From NCBI RefSeq assembly GCF_002196855.1, contig NZ_NIPW01000013.1, positions 1 through 43,965 of the forward strand: 43,965 nucleotides of DNA, given 5' to 3'. Below are positions 8,246-18,400 of this stretch, in pieces (positions within the stretch are counted from its first letter, which is position 1; the number at the start of each line of letters is the position of its first letter). Under the pieces are notes generated by a model. It made no database searches. It was not told where the DNA came from and saw nothing but the letters and a program-made list of their open reading frames with translations. A program made the translations under genes and the position numbers. Source of the DNA: Haematobacter genomosp. 1 (GTDB taxonomy: Bacteria; Pseudomonadota; Alphaproteobacteria; Rhodobacterales; Rhodobacteraceae).

Positions 8246-9073
8246 GTGTTGGACGCCCGGCATCCCCTCACCATCCGGTTCGGCTGTGAACTGACCATCG
8301 GTTGTGTCATGCCGACGCCGATTGTGACGATGCTGGACGTCCATCCCGAGCGGCAGGCGGACCTTTTGGCCCCCGTGGCGGCAGAGGTTCGCGGCAGCAT
8401 TGAGGATGTCGAAAGCTATCTGGACGCCCACGGCAACCTCTGCCGCCGCTTTACCGCGCCTGCGGGCGATACGACCGTTCTGCTCGACGGGCTGATCCGC
8501 GATGACGGACTTCCCGATGCGGCGGACGAGGATGCGGGCGAAAATCCCGTGTCGGCCCTTCCGCCTGAGGCGCTCTATTACCTCACCGGCTCACGATACT
8601 GCGAAACCGACATGATGAGCCAGCGCGCCTGGGATCTGTTCGGAAACCTCCCGCCGGGCAGGAGCCGGGTTCAGGCGATTCTCGACTACGGCAAGTTGCA
8701 GGTCGCCTTCGACTATGCCCGCGCCAGTTCCACCCGAACCGCCTCCCAGACCCTTGCGGACGGCACGGGCGTCTGCCGCGACTTCGCGCATCTCGCCATC
8801 ACCTTCTGCCGCGCGCTGAATATCCCCGCGCGCTACGTCAACGGGTATCTCGGCGATATCGGGATCCCGGCCCAGCCCAGCCCGATGGACTTTTCCGCCT
8901 GGATGGAGGTGTGGCTCGGGGATCGCTGGTGGACCTTCGACCCCCGCAACAACGCGCGGCGCATCGGGCGCATCGTCATCGCGCGCGGCCGGGATGCGGC
9001 GGATGTGCCCATGCTTGCCAGCTATGGCCCGCATGAGCTGAAAGGGTTCCGCGTCTGGACGGATGCGGTCTGA
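8246..9073 (+). CDS. Transglutaminase-like protein
   Basis: A 275-residue protein of the bacterial transglutaminase-like (papain-fold) family, with an N-terminal beta domain (about 1-110) followed by the catalytic fold. The nucleophile cysteine is in DGTGVCRDFAHLA, the standard motif. The region that normally carries the catalytic His reads MDFSAWMEVWL, with Ser where His is usual, followed by FDPRNN. Family members may be proteases, amidases or inactive binders. The start is GTG directly after the OsmC stop codon; a downstream ATG (MPTPIVTML) would cut into the N-terminal beta domain. No signal peptide is seen. Confidence 0.85.
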   Translation: MLDARHPLTIRFGCELTIGCVMPTPIVTMLDVHPERQADLLAPVAAEVRGSIEDVESYLDAHGNLCRRFTAPAGDTTVLLDGLIRDDGLPDAADEDAGENPVSALPPEALYYLTGSRYCETDMMSQRAWDLFGNLPPGRSRVQAILDYGKLQVAFDYARASSTRTASQTLADGTGVCRDFAHLAITFCRALNIPARYVNGYLGDIGIPAQPSPMDFSAWMEVWLGDRWWTFDPRNNARRIGRIVIARGRDAADVPMLASYGPHELKGFRVWTDAV

Positions 9074-9076
9074 ACC

Positions 9077-10675
9077 TCAGACCATCATCTCCTTGGTCGC
9101 GGTCAGCTTCAGATCGGGAAAGTCGCGCTGAACCCGGTCGATGTCCCATTGCAGCCGCGTCAGGAATACCACGTCGCCGTCGTGATCCTCGGCGATATGA
9201 CCCTTGTTGATGTTGACGAACCGCTCCAGCTCCGCCTTCGGGCCGGAGACCCAGCGCGCGGAAGTGAACTGCGAGCCCTCGAACCGCACGGGCAGCGAGT
9301 ATTCCTGTTCGATCCTGCTCGCCAGCACCTCGAACTGCAGCGCGCCCACCACGCCGACGATGAAGCCGGAGCCGATCATCGGCTTGAACACTTTCGCGGC
9401 GCCCTCCTCCGCGAACTGCATCAGCGCCTTTTCAAGGTGCTTGGCCTTCATCGGATCACCCGCGCGCACAGTCTGCAGCAGTTCCGGCGCGAAGGACGGG
9501 ATGCCGGTGAAATGCAGCGCCTCGCCTTCCGTCAGCGCATCGCCGATCCGAAGCTGGCCATGGTTGGGGATGCCGATGATGTCCCCCGCCCAGCCTTCCT
9601 CCGCCAGTTCCCGGTCAGCGGCAAGGAACAGGACGGGGTTCGACACCGCCATGGGTTTCTTTGTCCGAACGTGCAGGAGCTTCATCCCACGCTCGAAATG
9701 TCCCGATGCCAGCCGCACGAAGGCCACGCGGTCCCGGTGCTTCGGGTCCATGTTCGCCTGCACCTTGAAGACAAAGCCGGTCACGGCGGTTTCCTCGGGC
9801 AGGATCTGCCGCTCCAGCGCCTTCTGCGGCTGCGGCTCCGGTCCCCATTCGCCCATGCCGTCCATCAGTTCCTTCACCCCGAAGGAATTGATCGCGGAGC
9901 CGAACCAGATCGGCGTCAGCGAGCCGTTCAGCAGCGACTCCCGGTCGAAGGCGGGCAGAAGCTCGCGCGCCATCTCCAGCTCCTCGCGCAGCTTTGCCAG
10001 CAGGTCGGCGGGGACGTGATCGGCCAGCTTCGGATCATCCAACCCGCTGATCTTGATTGATTCCGCCACCCGGTTCCGGTCGGCCCGGTCCATCAGTTCC
10101 AGACGGTCGTGCAGGATGTCGTAACAGCCAAGGAAGTCGCGCCCCACACCGATGGGCCAACTGGCCGGACACACGTCGATGGCGAGGTTTTCCTGGATCT
10201 CGTCGATGATCTCGAAGGTATCGCGACTTTCCCTGTCCATCTTGTTGCAGAAGGTCAGGATCGGCAGGTCGCGCAGGCGGCAGACCTCGAACAGCTTGCG
10301 GGTCTGGCTCTCCACGCCCTTTGCGCCGTCTATCACCATGATGGCCGCGTCCACCGCCGTCAGCGTGCGATAGGTATCCTCCGAGAAATCGGAGTGGCCG
10401 GGCGTGTCCACGAGATTGAACCGGAATTCCCGGTAATCGAACGACATGGCGGAGGCGGAGACGGAGATGCCCCGGTCCTGCTCCATCTTCATGAAGTCGG
10501 AACGGGTGCGCCGCGCCTCCCCCTTCGCCCGGACCTGACCCGCCATCTGGATCGCCCCGCCGAACAGCAGGAACTTCTCGGTCAGCGTGGTCTTGCCGGC
10601 GTCCGGGTGCGAGATGATCGCAAACGTGCGCCGGCGGGCGATTTCGGGCGGAAGGGCGGGGCGGTTCTGTGACAT
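9077..10675 (-). CDS. Peptide chain release factor 3
   Basis: RF3, 532 residues, is a translational GTPase that recycles RF1 and RF2 from terminating ribosomes. G1 SHPDAGKTT is at about residues 23-31, then the effector region (GISVSASAMSF), G3 DTPGHSDF, G4 FCNKMDRE and the C-terminal RF3 domain (VGALQFEVLASR). The length agrees with Escherichia coli RF3 (529). I chose the ATG beginning MSQNRPALPPEIARRRTFAI; the longer frame covers the intergenic region and tpiA in antisense. It is convergent with the transglutaminase-like gene (3 bp apart) and divergent from tpiA. Confidence 0.97.
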   Translation of the reverse strand: MSQNRPALPPEIARRRTFAIISHPDAGKTTLTEKFLLFGGAIQMAGQVRAKGEARRTRSDFMKMEQDRGISVSASAMSFDYREFRFNLVDTPGHSDFSEDTYRTLTAVDAAIMVIDGAKGVESQTRKLFEVCRLRDLPILTFCNKMDRESRDTFEIIDEIQENLAIDVCPASWPIGVGRDFLGCYDILHDRLELMDRADRNRVAESIKISGLDDPKLADHVPADLLAKLREELEMARELLPAFDRESLLNGSLTPIWFGSAINSFGVKELMDGMGEWGPEPQPQKALERQILPEETAVTGFVFKVQANMDPKHRDRVAFVRLASGHFERGMKLLHVRTKKPMAVSNPVLFLAADRELAEEGWAGDIIGIPNHGQLRIGDALTEGEALHFTGIPSFAPELLQTVRAGDPMKAKHLEKALMQFAEEGAAKVFKPMIGSGFIVGVVGALQFEVLASRIEQEYSLPVRFEGSQFTSARWVSGPKAELERFVNINKGHIAEDHDGDVVFLTRLQWDIDRVQRDFPDLKLTATKEMMV

Positions 10676-10793
10676 GCGCCCGCGAATAGCCGAAGCCACG
10701 CACCGGCGCAATCGCGGCCTCCGCCGAAGGGGGTGCTTTCGCGCCGTCCGGTGATCGCCTATTGCTGGAGAAAAGCCATGACGGAGAGACGGG

Positions 10794-11537
10794 ATGCGGA
10801 AGCTTGCGGCTGGTAACTGGAAGATGAACGGCACTCGAACCTCTCTGGCCGAGGTGGAGCGGCTGATCGCCGCCTGCCCGGAACCGGGGTGCGACGTGCT
10901 GATCTGCCCCCCCGCCACGCTGATCGCGCCGCTTGTCCACAAGGCAGAGGGTGCCATCGCCGTGGGCGGGCAGGATTGCCACTGGCTGACCTCCGGCGCG
11001 CATACCGGCGACATCTCCGCCGGGATGCTGGCCGATGCCGGCGCGACCCATGTGATCCTCGGCCATTCCGAGCGCCGGAGCGACCACGGCGAGACGGATG
11101 AGGTCGTCCGCGCCAAGGTGCAGGCCGCATGGGCGGCAGGCCTCGTCGCCATCGTCTGCGTGGGTGAGACTGAGGAGGAGCGGGACGCGGGAGGGACGCT
11201 GAACGTCATCGGGCGTCAGGTCGAAGGCTCGCTTCCCGATGGCGCGAGCGCGGAGAACACGGTCATCGCCTATGAACCCGTCTGGGCCATCGGCACCGGC
11301 CGCACCCCCACCGCCACCGAGATCGCGGAGGTTCACGCCTTTCTGCGCAGCCGCCTCGCCATCCGCTACGGAACTGCGGGCAACGGGATGCGGCTGCTCT
11401 ATGGCGGATCGGTGAAGGCCAGCAACTGCACGAGCGTCTTCGCCATAGCGAATGTCGATGGGGCGCTGGTCGGAGGCGCCTCGCTGAAGGCGGAGGATTT
11501 CGCCCCCATCGTCGAGGCGCTTTCCGCCGCCGGATGA
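10794..11537 (+). CDS. Triosephosphate isomerase
   Basis: TpiA, 247 residues, interconverts dihydroxyacetone phosphate and glyceraldehyde 3-phosphate in glycolysis, gluconeogenesis and the Calvin cycle. The active-site Lys is in GNWKMNG (residues 6-12), the His in ILGHSERR, the Glu in [10 protein letters not shown], and the phosphate-binding loop is [14 protein letters not shown] site precedes the ATG; an earlier ATG at 10778 is out of frame. Its stop overlaps the start of the P450 gene by 4 bases, an unusual partner for a central-metabolism enzyme. Confidence 0.97.
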   Translation: MRKLAAGNWKMNGTRTSLAEVERLIAACPEPGCDVLICPPATLIAPLVHKAEGAIAVGGQDCHWLTSGAHTGDISAGMLADAGATHVILGHSERRSDHGETDEVVRAKVQAAWAAGLVAIVCVGETEEERDAGGTLNVIGRQVEGSLPDGASAENTVIAYEPVWAIGTGRTPTATEIAEVHAFLRSRLAIRYGTAGNGMRLLYGGSVKASNCTSVFAIANVDGALVGGASLKAEDFAPIVEALSAAG

Positions 11538-12721
11538 AAGCCCTCCGCCAGTCCCCGACGGATCCCGCCTTCGTGCAGGATCCGTACCCGTTCTATGACC
11601 GGGCCCGCGCCGCGGGGCCGCTGTTCCTGTGGGAAGATTACGCCCTTCTCTGCGCAGCGGGCCATGCGGAGGTGAATGCCCTCCTTCGCGACCGCCGCTT
11701 CGGGCGGGAGCCGCCGCCCGGTTTCGCACCCGAAATCCCGGCGCATCTGGCGCCGTTCTACGCGGTGGAGGCGCATTCTATGCTTGAGCTGGAGCCGCCC
11801 CAACACACGCGGCTCCGGGGGCTGGTGCTGCGCGCCTTCACCTCCCGGCGGATCGCGGCCCTGGGGCCGGAGATCGCCGCGCTTTGCCATGACCTGATCG
11901 ACGCGCTGCCAAAGGGCGGGGCGGACCTGCTTCCCGCCGTTGCCCAGAAGCTCCCGGTCATCGTCATCGGGCGATTGCTGGGCGTGCCGGAGAATCGGGC
12001 GGATGATCTGCTCCGCTGGTCGAACGCCATGGTGGGCATGTATCAGGCGGGGCGCACGCCAGAGATGGAAACCCGCGCCATCACCGCGACGGAGGACTTC
12101 GTGGCCTTCCTGCGGGCGCATGTGGAAAAGCGCCGCGCCGCGCCGGCCGACGATCTCCTCTCCCTCCTCATCGCGGCGGAGGCGGCGGGGGACAGGCTCT
12201 CCACCGAAGAACTCATCTCCACCTGCATCCTCCTTCTGAACGCCGGGCATGAGGCAACGGTCCACACCCTTGGCAACGCGCTCAATGCGCTTATACCCCG
12301 GGGGATCGTGCCGGTGGATGAGACCGTTGCCCCGCTGGTTGAGGAGGTGATGCGCCATGATCCGCCGCTCCACCTTTTCACCCGCTGGTGCCGGGAGGAG
12401 GCGGAGCTGTTCGGCCATCGCTTCCGCCCCGGCGAACAGGTGGGCTGCCTGCTCGCCGCCGCGAACCGCGACCCCGCGGTCTGGCCGGACCCCGCGCGCT
12501 TCAACCCGCGCCGGGCACCGGGGCCGCAGCTTGCCTTCGGCGCAGGGATCCATTTCTGCGTCGGCGCGCCGCTTGCCCGGCTCGAGTTGCAAATCGCCCT
12601 GCCGATCCTGTTCGCACGGCTGAAGGGGCTTCAATTCTCCCACCCGCCGCGCTACGCCGATGTCTATCACTTCCACGGGCTGGAAACCCTTCCCGTCACT
12701 TATGAAAGACTGCCGCGATGA
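11534..12721 (+). CDS. Cytochrome P450
   Basis: A soluble bacterial class I P450, 395 residues, with no membrane anchor. The heme-binding loop is [10 protein letters not shown] near residues 333-342, with the cysteine as iron ligand. The I-helix oxygen-activation segment is [13 protein letters not shown], with Glu-Ala-Thr following the Gly-His pair, and the N-terminal [16 protein letters not shown] is typical of the CYP107/CYP109-like clade. It needs ferredoxin and reductase partners, and none is encoded nearby. The substrate cannot be predicted. It overlaps tpiA upstream and the acetyltransferase downstream by 4 bases each, so the three are translated in sequence. Confidence 0.94.
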   Translation: MKALRQSPTDPAFVQDPYPFYDRARAAGPLFLWEDYALLCAAGHAEVNALLRDRRFGREPPPGFAPEIPAHLAPFYAVEAHSMLELEPPQHTRLRGLVLRAFTSRRIAALGPEIAALCHDLIDALPKGGADLLPAVAQKLPVIVIGRLLGVPENRADDLLRWSNAMVGMYQAGRTPEMETRAITATEDFVAFLRAHVEKRRAAPADDLLSLLIAAEAAGDRLSTEELISTCILLLNAGHEATVHTLGNALNALIPRGIVPVDETVAPLVEEVMRHDPPLHLFTRWCREEAELFGHRFRPGEQVGCLLAAANRDPAVWPDPARFNPRRAPGPQLAFGAGIHFCVGAPLARLELQIALPILFARLKGLQFSHPPRYADVYHFHGLETLPVTYERLPR

Positions 12722-13230
12722 TCCTTCGCGAAGCGACCGCCGCCGACCTGCCGCGACTGGCGGAAATCTACAACGACATCCTCGCCACCACCGATGCCAT
12801 CTGGAACGATGCCCCCGTGGACGCGGAGAACCGCGCCCAGTGGCTCGCCGCCCGCCGGACACAGGGCTATCCGGTTCTGGTGGCGGAAGAAGAGGGCCGC
12901 GTGCTGGGATATGCCAGCTTCGGTGATTTCCGGCCCTTCTCCGGCTACCGGCTGACGGTGGAGCATTCCGTTCACCTCGCGCCTGAGGCGCGCGGGCGCG
13001 GCGTCGGTCGGATGCTCATGCAGGCGCTGATCGAAGCCGCGCGGGAGGCGGGCAAACATGTGATGGTGGGCGCCATCGGGGCGAGCAATGCCGCCTCCAT
13101 CGCGCTGCACGAGAAACTCGGCTTCACCCATGTCGGCATGATGCCCGAGGTGGGCGTGCGGCAGGGGCGCTGGCTGGATCTCGTCCTGATGCAGCTCCGG
13201 CTGGACGCGGCACCTGTGGAGGATCGCTGA
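12718..13230 (+). CDS. GNAT N-acetyltransferase, phosphinothricin-acetyltransferase-like
   Basis: A 170-residue acetyltransferase of the Pat/Bar/YncA group. The start [20 protein letters not shown], the acetyl-CoA loop PEARGRGVGRML and the C-terminal NAASIALHEKLGF with MPEVGVRQGRWLDL are the family signature. These enzymes acetylate phosphinothricin, methionine sulfone/sulfoximine or related amino acids using acetyl-CoA. The native substrate here is unproven. It overlaps the P450 gene by 4 bases and is the last gene before an intrinsic terminator. Confidence 0.92.
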   Translation: MILREATAADLPRLAEIYNDILATTDAIWNDAPVDAENRAQWLAARRTQGYPVLVAEEEGRVLGYASFGDFRPFSGYRLTVEHSVHLAPEARGRGVGRMLMQALIEAAREAGKHVMVGAIGASNAASIALHEKLGFTHVGMMPEVGVRQGRWLDLVLMQLRLDAAPVEDR

Positions 13231-13305
13231 TCCAGAGCCGCGCGCCGGGAATGCCGCGGATGGTGGCCTCTCTCCTCGAAAACCGGTGATCGACAGATTG
13301 AGAAG

Positions 13306-13334
13306 GGGGGAAAGCGCCGCTTCGGAGTTCCCCC
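13306..13334 (+). other. Stem-loop after the acetyltransferase gene
   Basis: GGGGGAA (13306-13312) pairs with TTCCCCC (13328-13334), and the 15-base loop contains an inner CCG/CGG pairing. It lies directly upstream of the T-tailed hairpin at 13342 and probably adds to transcript-end stability. Confidence 0.45.
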
Positions 13335-13341
13335 GAAAACC

Positions 13342-13362
13342 GGCTGATGCAGCCTTGTTTTT
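13342..13362 (+). terminator. Rho-independent terminator of the tpiA-P450-GNAT operon
   Basis: GGCTG (13342-13346), loop ATG, CAGCC (13350-13354), then TTGTTTTT (13355-13362). The short stem plus T tract is the clearest intrinsic terminator in the window and faces the correct way, about 110 bp after the acetyltransferase stop. Confidence 0.65.
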
Positions 13363-13410
13363 GAGGGGAGTGCTTCCTGTCGCGGCCTGATTGGCCTGTT
13401 CACTCATCCC

Positions 13411-13536
13411 CTAGAGCTATGGCCGCCGATCCGCTCCCCTTTGCACATCCCAAAGCATCGGCCGATCCAAAGCTCCCATTGCAAACCTGCTGCAAAGAGA
13501 ACCCCGAATCTTTTGGCTTTGGCAGAACAGGGTTAG
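13411..13536. repeat. Direct repeat, copy A (126 bp)
   Basis: This segment begins CTAGAGCTATGG and ends ACAGGGTTAG. It is repeated almost identically at 13696-13822: a few substitutions (for example CATCCCAAAG against CGCCCCAAGG) and one extra T in a T run. Both copies start with CTAG and finish with YTAG. It holds no convincing gene; short frames run through both copies on both strands. Such copies are expected to be dispersed in the genome, but only these two are visible here. Confidence 0.85.
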
Positions 13537-13695
13537 CAAGCTTCTGAAAAAAGCTTTTTGGCCTGTGTTGGAGCGGAAATCGTTCGCCATCTGACGAAAT
13601 CCAGCCGGAAATCTATAGACTTCCCGACGTTTCCGGGCCGATTTTCCGCTCTTCGGCACATAGGCATGGCACTTCAGGACTTTTTCAGCAGCCTG
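13537..13695. mobile_element. Miniature inverted-repeat element (MITE), copy 1
   Basis: About 159 bp lie exactly between direct repeats A and B. The right end reads GACTTTTTCAGCAGCCTG and the left end is a degenerate inverse of it (CAAGCTTCTGAAAAAAGC). There is no open frame for a transposase. Its interior shares with the element at 29898-30051 a 13-base block (CGGGCCGATTTTC at 13634-13646, inverted) and an 11-base block (TCTGACGAAAT at 13590-13600, inverted), at the same 46-base distance. It is therefore a non-autonomous element of the same family in opposite orientation. Confidence 0.65.
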
Positions 13696-13822
13696 CTAGA
13701 GCTATGGCCGCCGATCCGCTCCCCTTTGCACGCCCCAAGGCATCGGTCGATCCAAAGCTCCCATTGCAAACCTGCTGCAAAGAGAACCCCGAATCTTTTG
13801 GCTTTTGGCAGAACAGGGCTAG
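13696..13822. repeat. Direct repeat, copy B (127 bp)
   Basis: The second copy of the repeat at 13411-13536, one base longer. Its last four bases, CTAG (13819-13822), contain the TAG stop codon of the phospholipase D family gene on the minus strand, so the repeat abuts the coding sequence exactly. Confidence 0.85.
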
Positions 13823-15381
13823 AGCAGCCAGTCGATCGGCAGCCAGCTCAGGAACCGGACCGTGGCACGCGAAAGCCATGTGGTGTTCGGTTCTGTCAGA
13901 TGGGTGACAGGCTCGCCGCCCGGCACGGGATCCAGCCAGACGATCCGGTCATTCTCCAGAACCACGCTGTAGGCCTCATCGGGGATCTGGGAGTCAAAGG
14001 CGCTGCCCATGCGCTGCGCGAGATCGGGGCTTTCGATCAGGAACCCCATTTCCGTGTTCAGATAGGCCGAGCGCGGATCGAAGTTGAACGACCCGATGAA
14101 GATCCGCGCCGCATCGACGGTGAAGGTCTTGGCGTGCAGGCTGGTCATGGAGGAGCCGAGAAAGCCGAAATTCTCCGTTTGCCGCCGTTGGTTGCTGCCC
14201 GCATCCGACTTCAGTTCGTAGAGCCGCACCCCCGCCTCTGCCAGAGGTTTGCGATGCTTGATATAGCCGGAATGCACGGGCAGAACGTCCGTCGCATCCT
14301 GTGAATTGGTGAGAACCCGCACCGTCACGCCGGAACGCGCCCAATCCTCGAACTGCTCGGACAACCGGTTTCCCGGCACGAAATACGCGGAGATCAGGTC
14401 GAGTGAACGCCGGGGCGTTTCGAGTATCTCGCCCAGCCGGACGGCCATCAGCCCGCTGCGGTCATTCTTGCCCAGCCCCTTCGCGGGATCGTCGCTGACC
14501 AGTTTCACGGGCACCCAATCCACCTTGTAACTCCCGTCTAGAAGCTCCCTCACCGCCGGATCGGAGTGAACGCGCGCGACATAGGCATCATGCGCAGAGT
14601 CCTTGCGGGCGGCGGCGATCCTGGCATCCAACAGGGCGCCCGGATCCTCCGGCGCTGGGACGAGGAGGTCCACCGGATAGGCCGAGCCACTGGCCCAGTA
14701 GCCGTCGAAATCGACCGACACGTCCTTGGCCACCTGCCCCACCCCCAGCACGTCGAGATCGAGGTAATGCGCGTCCGGCCCGCTTTCGAAGTAGATGTCT
14801 CCCACGTTCCGCCCGCCGATGACGGTAGCGATACCGTCCGCCGTGAAGGATTTGTTGTGCATCCGCCGGTTCACCCGGACGAAATCATAGAAATAGCCGA
14901 GCCAGCGCGGATTGCGGATCGTGAACGGATTGAAAAGCCGCACCTCCGCATTGGGAAGCGCATTCAGCGCGGCCAGTTCCGGGTCCAGATCGGGTACGCC
15001 GTTGTCATCGACGAGCAGCCGTACACGCACCCCCCGGTCCGCTGCCCGCCGAAGCGAGTCCAGCAACAGCGTGCCGGTCAGGTCGTTTTGCCAGATGTAA
15101 TACTGGACATCGAGCGTCTGCACCGCCGCATCGGCCAGCGCCATCCGCACCGCAAAAGCATCGGGGCCGCTGAAGATCGCCCTTATGCCGCTCTCCTTGC
15201 CATGGGCGGCCGCCTCTCCGACGATGAACCTGCCGAGCGGCGTCTCCGCGGAAGGCGGAACGGCCTGCGTTTCCGTCCGTCCGTCGAGCGAGGGTAGCGG
15301 AAACATCACGCGCAGCACAACGATGGCCGCGACAATGGCCAGCGCGACGATTGCCAGACCGATCAACACGGCACGCATCAT
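13819..15381 (-). CDS. Phospholipase D family protein, cardiolipin-synthase-like
   Basis: A 520-residue membrane-anchored protein with an N-terminal transmembrane helix (about residues 5-27) and two PLD domains. Each has an HKD motif: HNKSFTADG with GGRN (about residues 170-190), and HAKTFTVD with GSFNFDPRS (about 405-425). Both catalytic His/Lys sets are intact, so it should transfer or hydrolyse phosphatidyl groups at the membrane; cardiolipin synthesis (ClsC-like) is the likeliest role. The C-terminus LSWLPIDWLL looks complete, with the TAG stop supplied by the edge of repeat B. The upstream neighbour dnaE ends about 50 bp away on the same strand. Confidence 0.9.
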   Translation of the reverse strand: MMRAVLIGLAIVALAIVAAIVVLRVMFPLPSLDGRTETQAVPPSAETPLGRFIVGEAAAHGKESGIRAIFSGPDAFAVRMALADAAVQTLDVQYYIWQNDLTGTLLLDSLRRAADRGVRVRLLVDDNGVPDLDPELAALNALPNAEVRLFNPFTIRNPRWLGYFYDFVRVNRRMHNKSFTADGIATVIGGRNVGDIYFESGPDAHYLDLDVLGVGQVAKDVSVDFDGYWASGSAYPVDLLVPAPEDPGALLDARIAAARKDSAHDAYVARVHSDPAVRELLDGSYKVDWVPVKLVSDDPAKGLGKNDRSGLMAVRLGEILETPRRSLDLISAYFVPGNRLSEQFEDWARSGVTVRVLTNSQDATDVLPVHSGYIKHRKPLAEAGVRLYELKSDAGSNQRRQTENFGFLGSSMTSLHAKTFTVDAARIFIGSFNFDPRSAYLNTEMGFLIESPDLAQRMGSAFDSQIPDEAYSVVLENDRIVWLDPVPGGEPVTHLTEPNTTWLSRATVRFLSWLPIDWLL

Positions 15382-15432
15382 TCCGCCGCACCCGGTTCCG
15401 TGTCATCCGATTCAGCTTCCCCCGGGCGCGCG

Positions 15433-18400
15433 TCAGACTTCCTCGACAAGGCTCACCCCCCCGATGGCCTTGATCGCGCCTTTGATCTGCGGAGACACCG
15501 GATAATCCTCGCCCAGACGGATGACGATCTCCCGGCCCGTCTCCGGGTCGGTCACACAGAATTCGATCGGCGCGCGGGAGCGTATGCGCTGCTCCGCCAT
15601 CCGCTCGAACAGCGCGGCGACGGAACGCGCGGCGCGCGCCTCCTCCAGATGGATGCGAAGCCCGGCGGTTCCTGCATCGGCCACCACGCCGTCGATGGGC
15701 GCAGCGCCCCGCGCCAGCAGTTTCAGCGTGTCGGCCTCCATCGTCGCCTCCACCGTCAGCACGACCGCCGATCCCGGCTCCAGAAACTGCCGCGTCGCCT
15801 CCAACGTCTCCGAAAACACGGTCACCTCGTACAGTCCTGTCGGATCCGAAAGCTGCACGAAGGCGAAACGGTTCCCCTTGGCCGATTTCCTTTCCTGCCG
15901 GGAGGAAACGGAACCCGCAAGCTTCGCCACGGTCGGCCCGCGTTCGGCCTGCCGGGTCAGCGCCTCCAGCGTCAGGACACCCTTGCGTTTCAGGGCGGGC
16001 ATGTAGTCGTCCAGCGGGTGGCCGGAGAGGTAGAAGCCGATGGCCTGATGCTCCTCCGCCAGCCGCTCCACCGGCAGCCAGTCGTCGCAGTTCACCAGCC
16101 GCGGCTCCGGCAGATCGTCTCCCGCCTCGCCAAACAGCGACACCTGCGCCGAGACGCGCGCCTCATGTACGGCGGCGGACCAGGCGACCAGCGCATCGAG
16201 GCTGTCGAACACCCGGCGCCGGTTGCGGTCCAGCGTGTCGAAGGCCCCTGCGCGCGCCAGCATCTCCAGCGGACGCTTGCCGATCCGCTTCAGGTCCACC
16301 CGGCGGGCGACATCGAACAGGTCGCGGAACGGTCTGTCGCCCCGCGCCTCCACGATGGCGCGCATCGCCTCCACCCCCACGTTCTTCAGCGCACCCAAGG
16401 CATAGACGACGCGCCCGTCCTTCACGCTGAAGGTGGCGAGCGAGCGGTTCACGCAAGGCGGCACCGTCTCGATCCCCAGCCGGTCTACCTCGCGCTTGTA
16501 GACGTTCAGCTTGTCGGTCAGGTGGATATCGCAGTTCATGACGGCGGCCATGAACTCCACGGGATGGTTCGCCTTGAGCCAGGCGGTCTGGTAGCTCACC
16601 ACGGCATAGGCGGCGGCGTGCGACTTGTTGAAGCCGTAGTTTGCGAATTTCTCCAGGAGGTCGAAGACCTCGCCCGCCTTCTTCGTGTTCACGCCGTTCT
16701 CCACGGCACCGTTGACGAACTTGGGCCGCTCCTTCGCCATCTCCTCGGCGATCTTCTTGCCCATGGCCCGGCGGAGCAGGTCGGCGCCGCCCAGGCTGTA
16801 GCCCGCCATCACCTGCGCGATCTGCATCACCTGTTCCTGATAGACGATGATGCCCTGCGTCTCGGCCAGGATATGGTCGATGGAGGGGTGGATCGACTCG
16901 ATGGGCCGGAGGCCGTTCTTCACCTCGCAATAGGTGGGGATGTTTTCCATCGGGCCGGGCCGGTAGAGCGCGACCAGCGCCACGATATCCTCGATGCAGG
17001 TGGGCTTCATGCGCCGCAGCGCATCCATCATGCCGGAGCTTTCCACCTGGAACACCGCGACCGTCTTGGCGGAGGCGTAAAGCTCATAGGTCGGCACGTC
17101 GTCGAGCGGGATATGCCCGATGTCGTTCGCGGCCCCCTCCTTCGGCACGTAAAGCTCCCGCCCGTCGGGGGAGCGGTGCAGCTCACCGCCGCCCGCAAGG
17201 ATCAGGTCGATGGCGTTCTGTATCACCGTCAGCGTCTTCAGCCCGAGGAAGTCGAACTTCACCAGGCCCGCCGCCTCCACCCATTTCATGTTGAACTGGG
17301 TGGCGGGCATGTCGGACCGCGGATCCTGATAGAGCGGCACCAGCGCGTCGAGCGGCCTGTCCCCGATCACCACGCCGGCAGCATGGGTGGAGGCGTTGCG
17401 CAGCAGCCCCTCGATCTGCTCGGCATAGCCCAGCAGACGGCCCACCACCTCCTCCGCCCGGGCGGCTTCGCGCAGGCGGGGCTCATCCGCCAGCGCCTTG
17501 GCGATGGAGACGGGCTTCACCCCCTCCACCGGGATCATCTTGGAAAGACGGTCCACCTGTCCGTAGGGCATCTGGAGCACGCGGCCCACGTCGCGCACCG
17601 CGGCCTTCGACAGCAGCGCGCCGAAGGTGATGATCTGCCCCACCTTGTCACGGCCGTATTTCTCCTGAACGTAGCGGATGACCTCCTCCCGCCGGTCCAT
17701 GCAGAAGTCGATGTCGAAGTCCGGCATCGACACCCGTTCCGGGTTCAGGAAGCGTTCGAACAGCAGGCTGTAGCGCAGGGGATCAAGATCGGTGATGGTC
17801 AGCGCATAGGCCACCAGCGACCCCGCGCCCGAGCCCCGGCCCGGACCCACCGGGATATCGCGCTGCTTGGCCCATTTGATGAAATCGGCGACGATCAGGA
17901 AATAGCCCGGAAACCCCATCTGCTCGATGATGCCAAGCTCGAAGGTCAGCCGCGCCTCATATTCCGCGACGCTGGCGGAATGCGGGATCACCGCCAGCCG
18001 CTCACGCAGGCCGTTCCACGCCTGACGGCGCAGTTCCTCCACCTCGTCATCGGCAAAGCGCGGCAGGATGGGCGGGTGCTTCTTCACCTTGAAGGCGCAG
18101 CGGCGGGCGATCTCCACCGTGTTCTCCACCGCCTCCGGCAGATCGGCGAAGAGCGTGACCATCTCCGCCTCGGACTTGAAGTAATGCTGCGGGGTCAGCC
18201 GCCGGCGCGGCTCCTGCTGATCGACATAGGCGCCCTCCGCGATGCAGATCATCGCGTCATGGGCCTCATACATCTCGGTCTTGGGGAAATAGACATCGTT
18301 GGTGGCGACGAGCGGCAGGCCCATCGCATAGGCCATCTCGACAAATCCCTGCTCCGTCGCCCGCTCCGCCAGCGCGGGAGCCCCCCCCTCTCCGGGATGG

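Noticed and set aside
13417-13879. Small minus-strand frames over repeats A and B
   Set aside because: Their similarity to each other comes from the DNA repeat. No start signal or domain is present.
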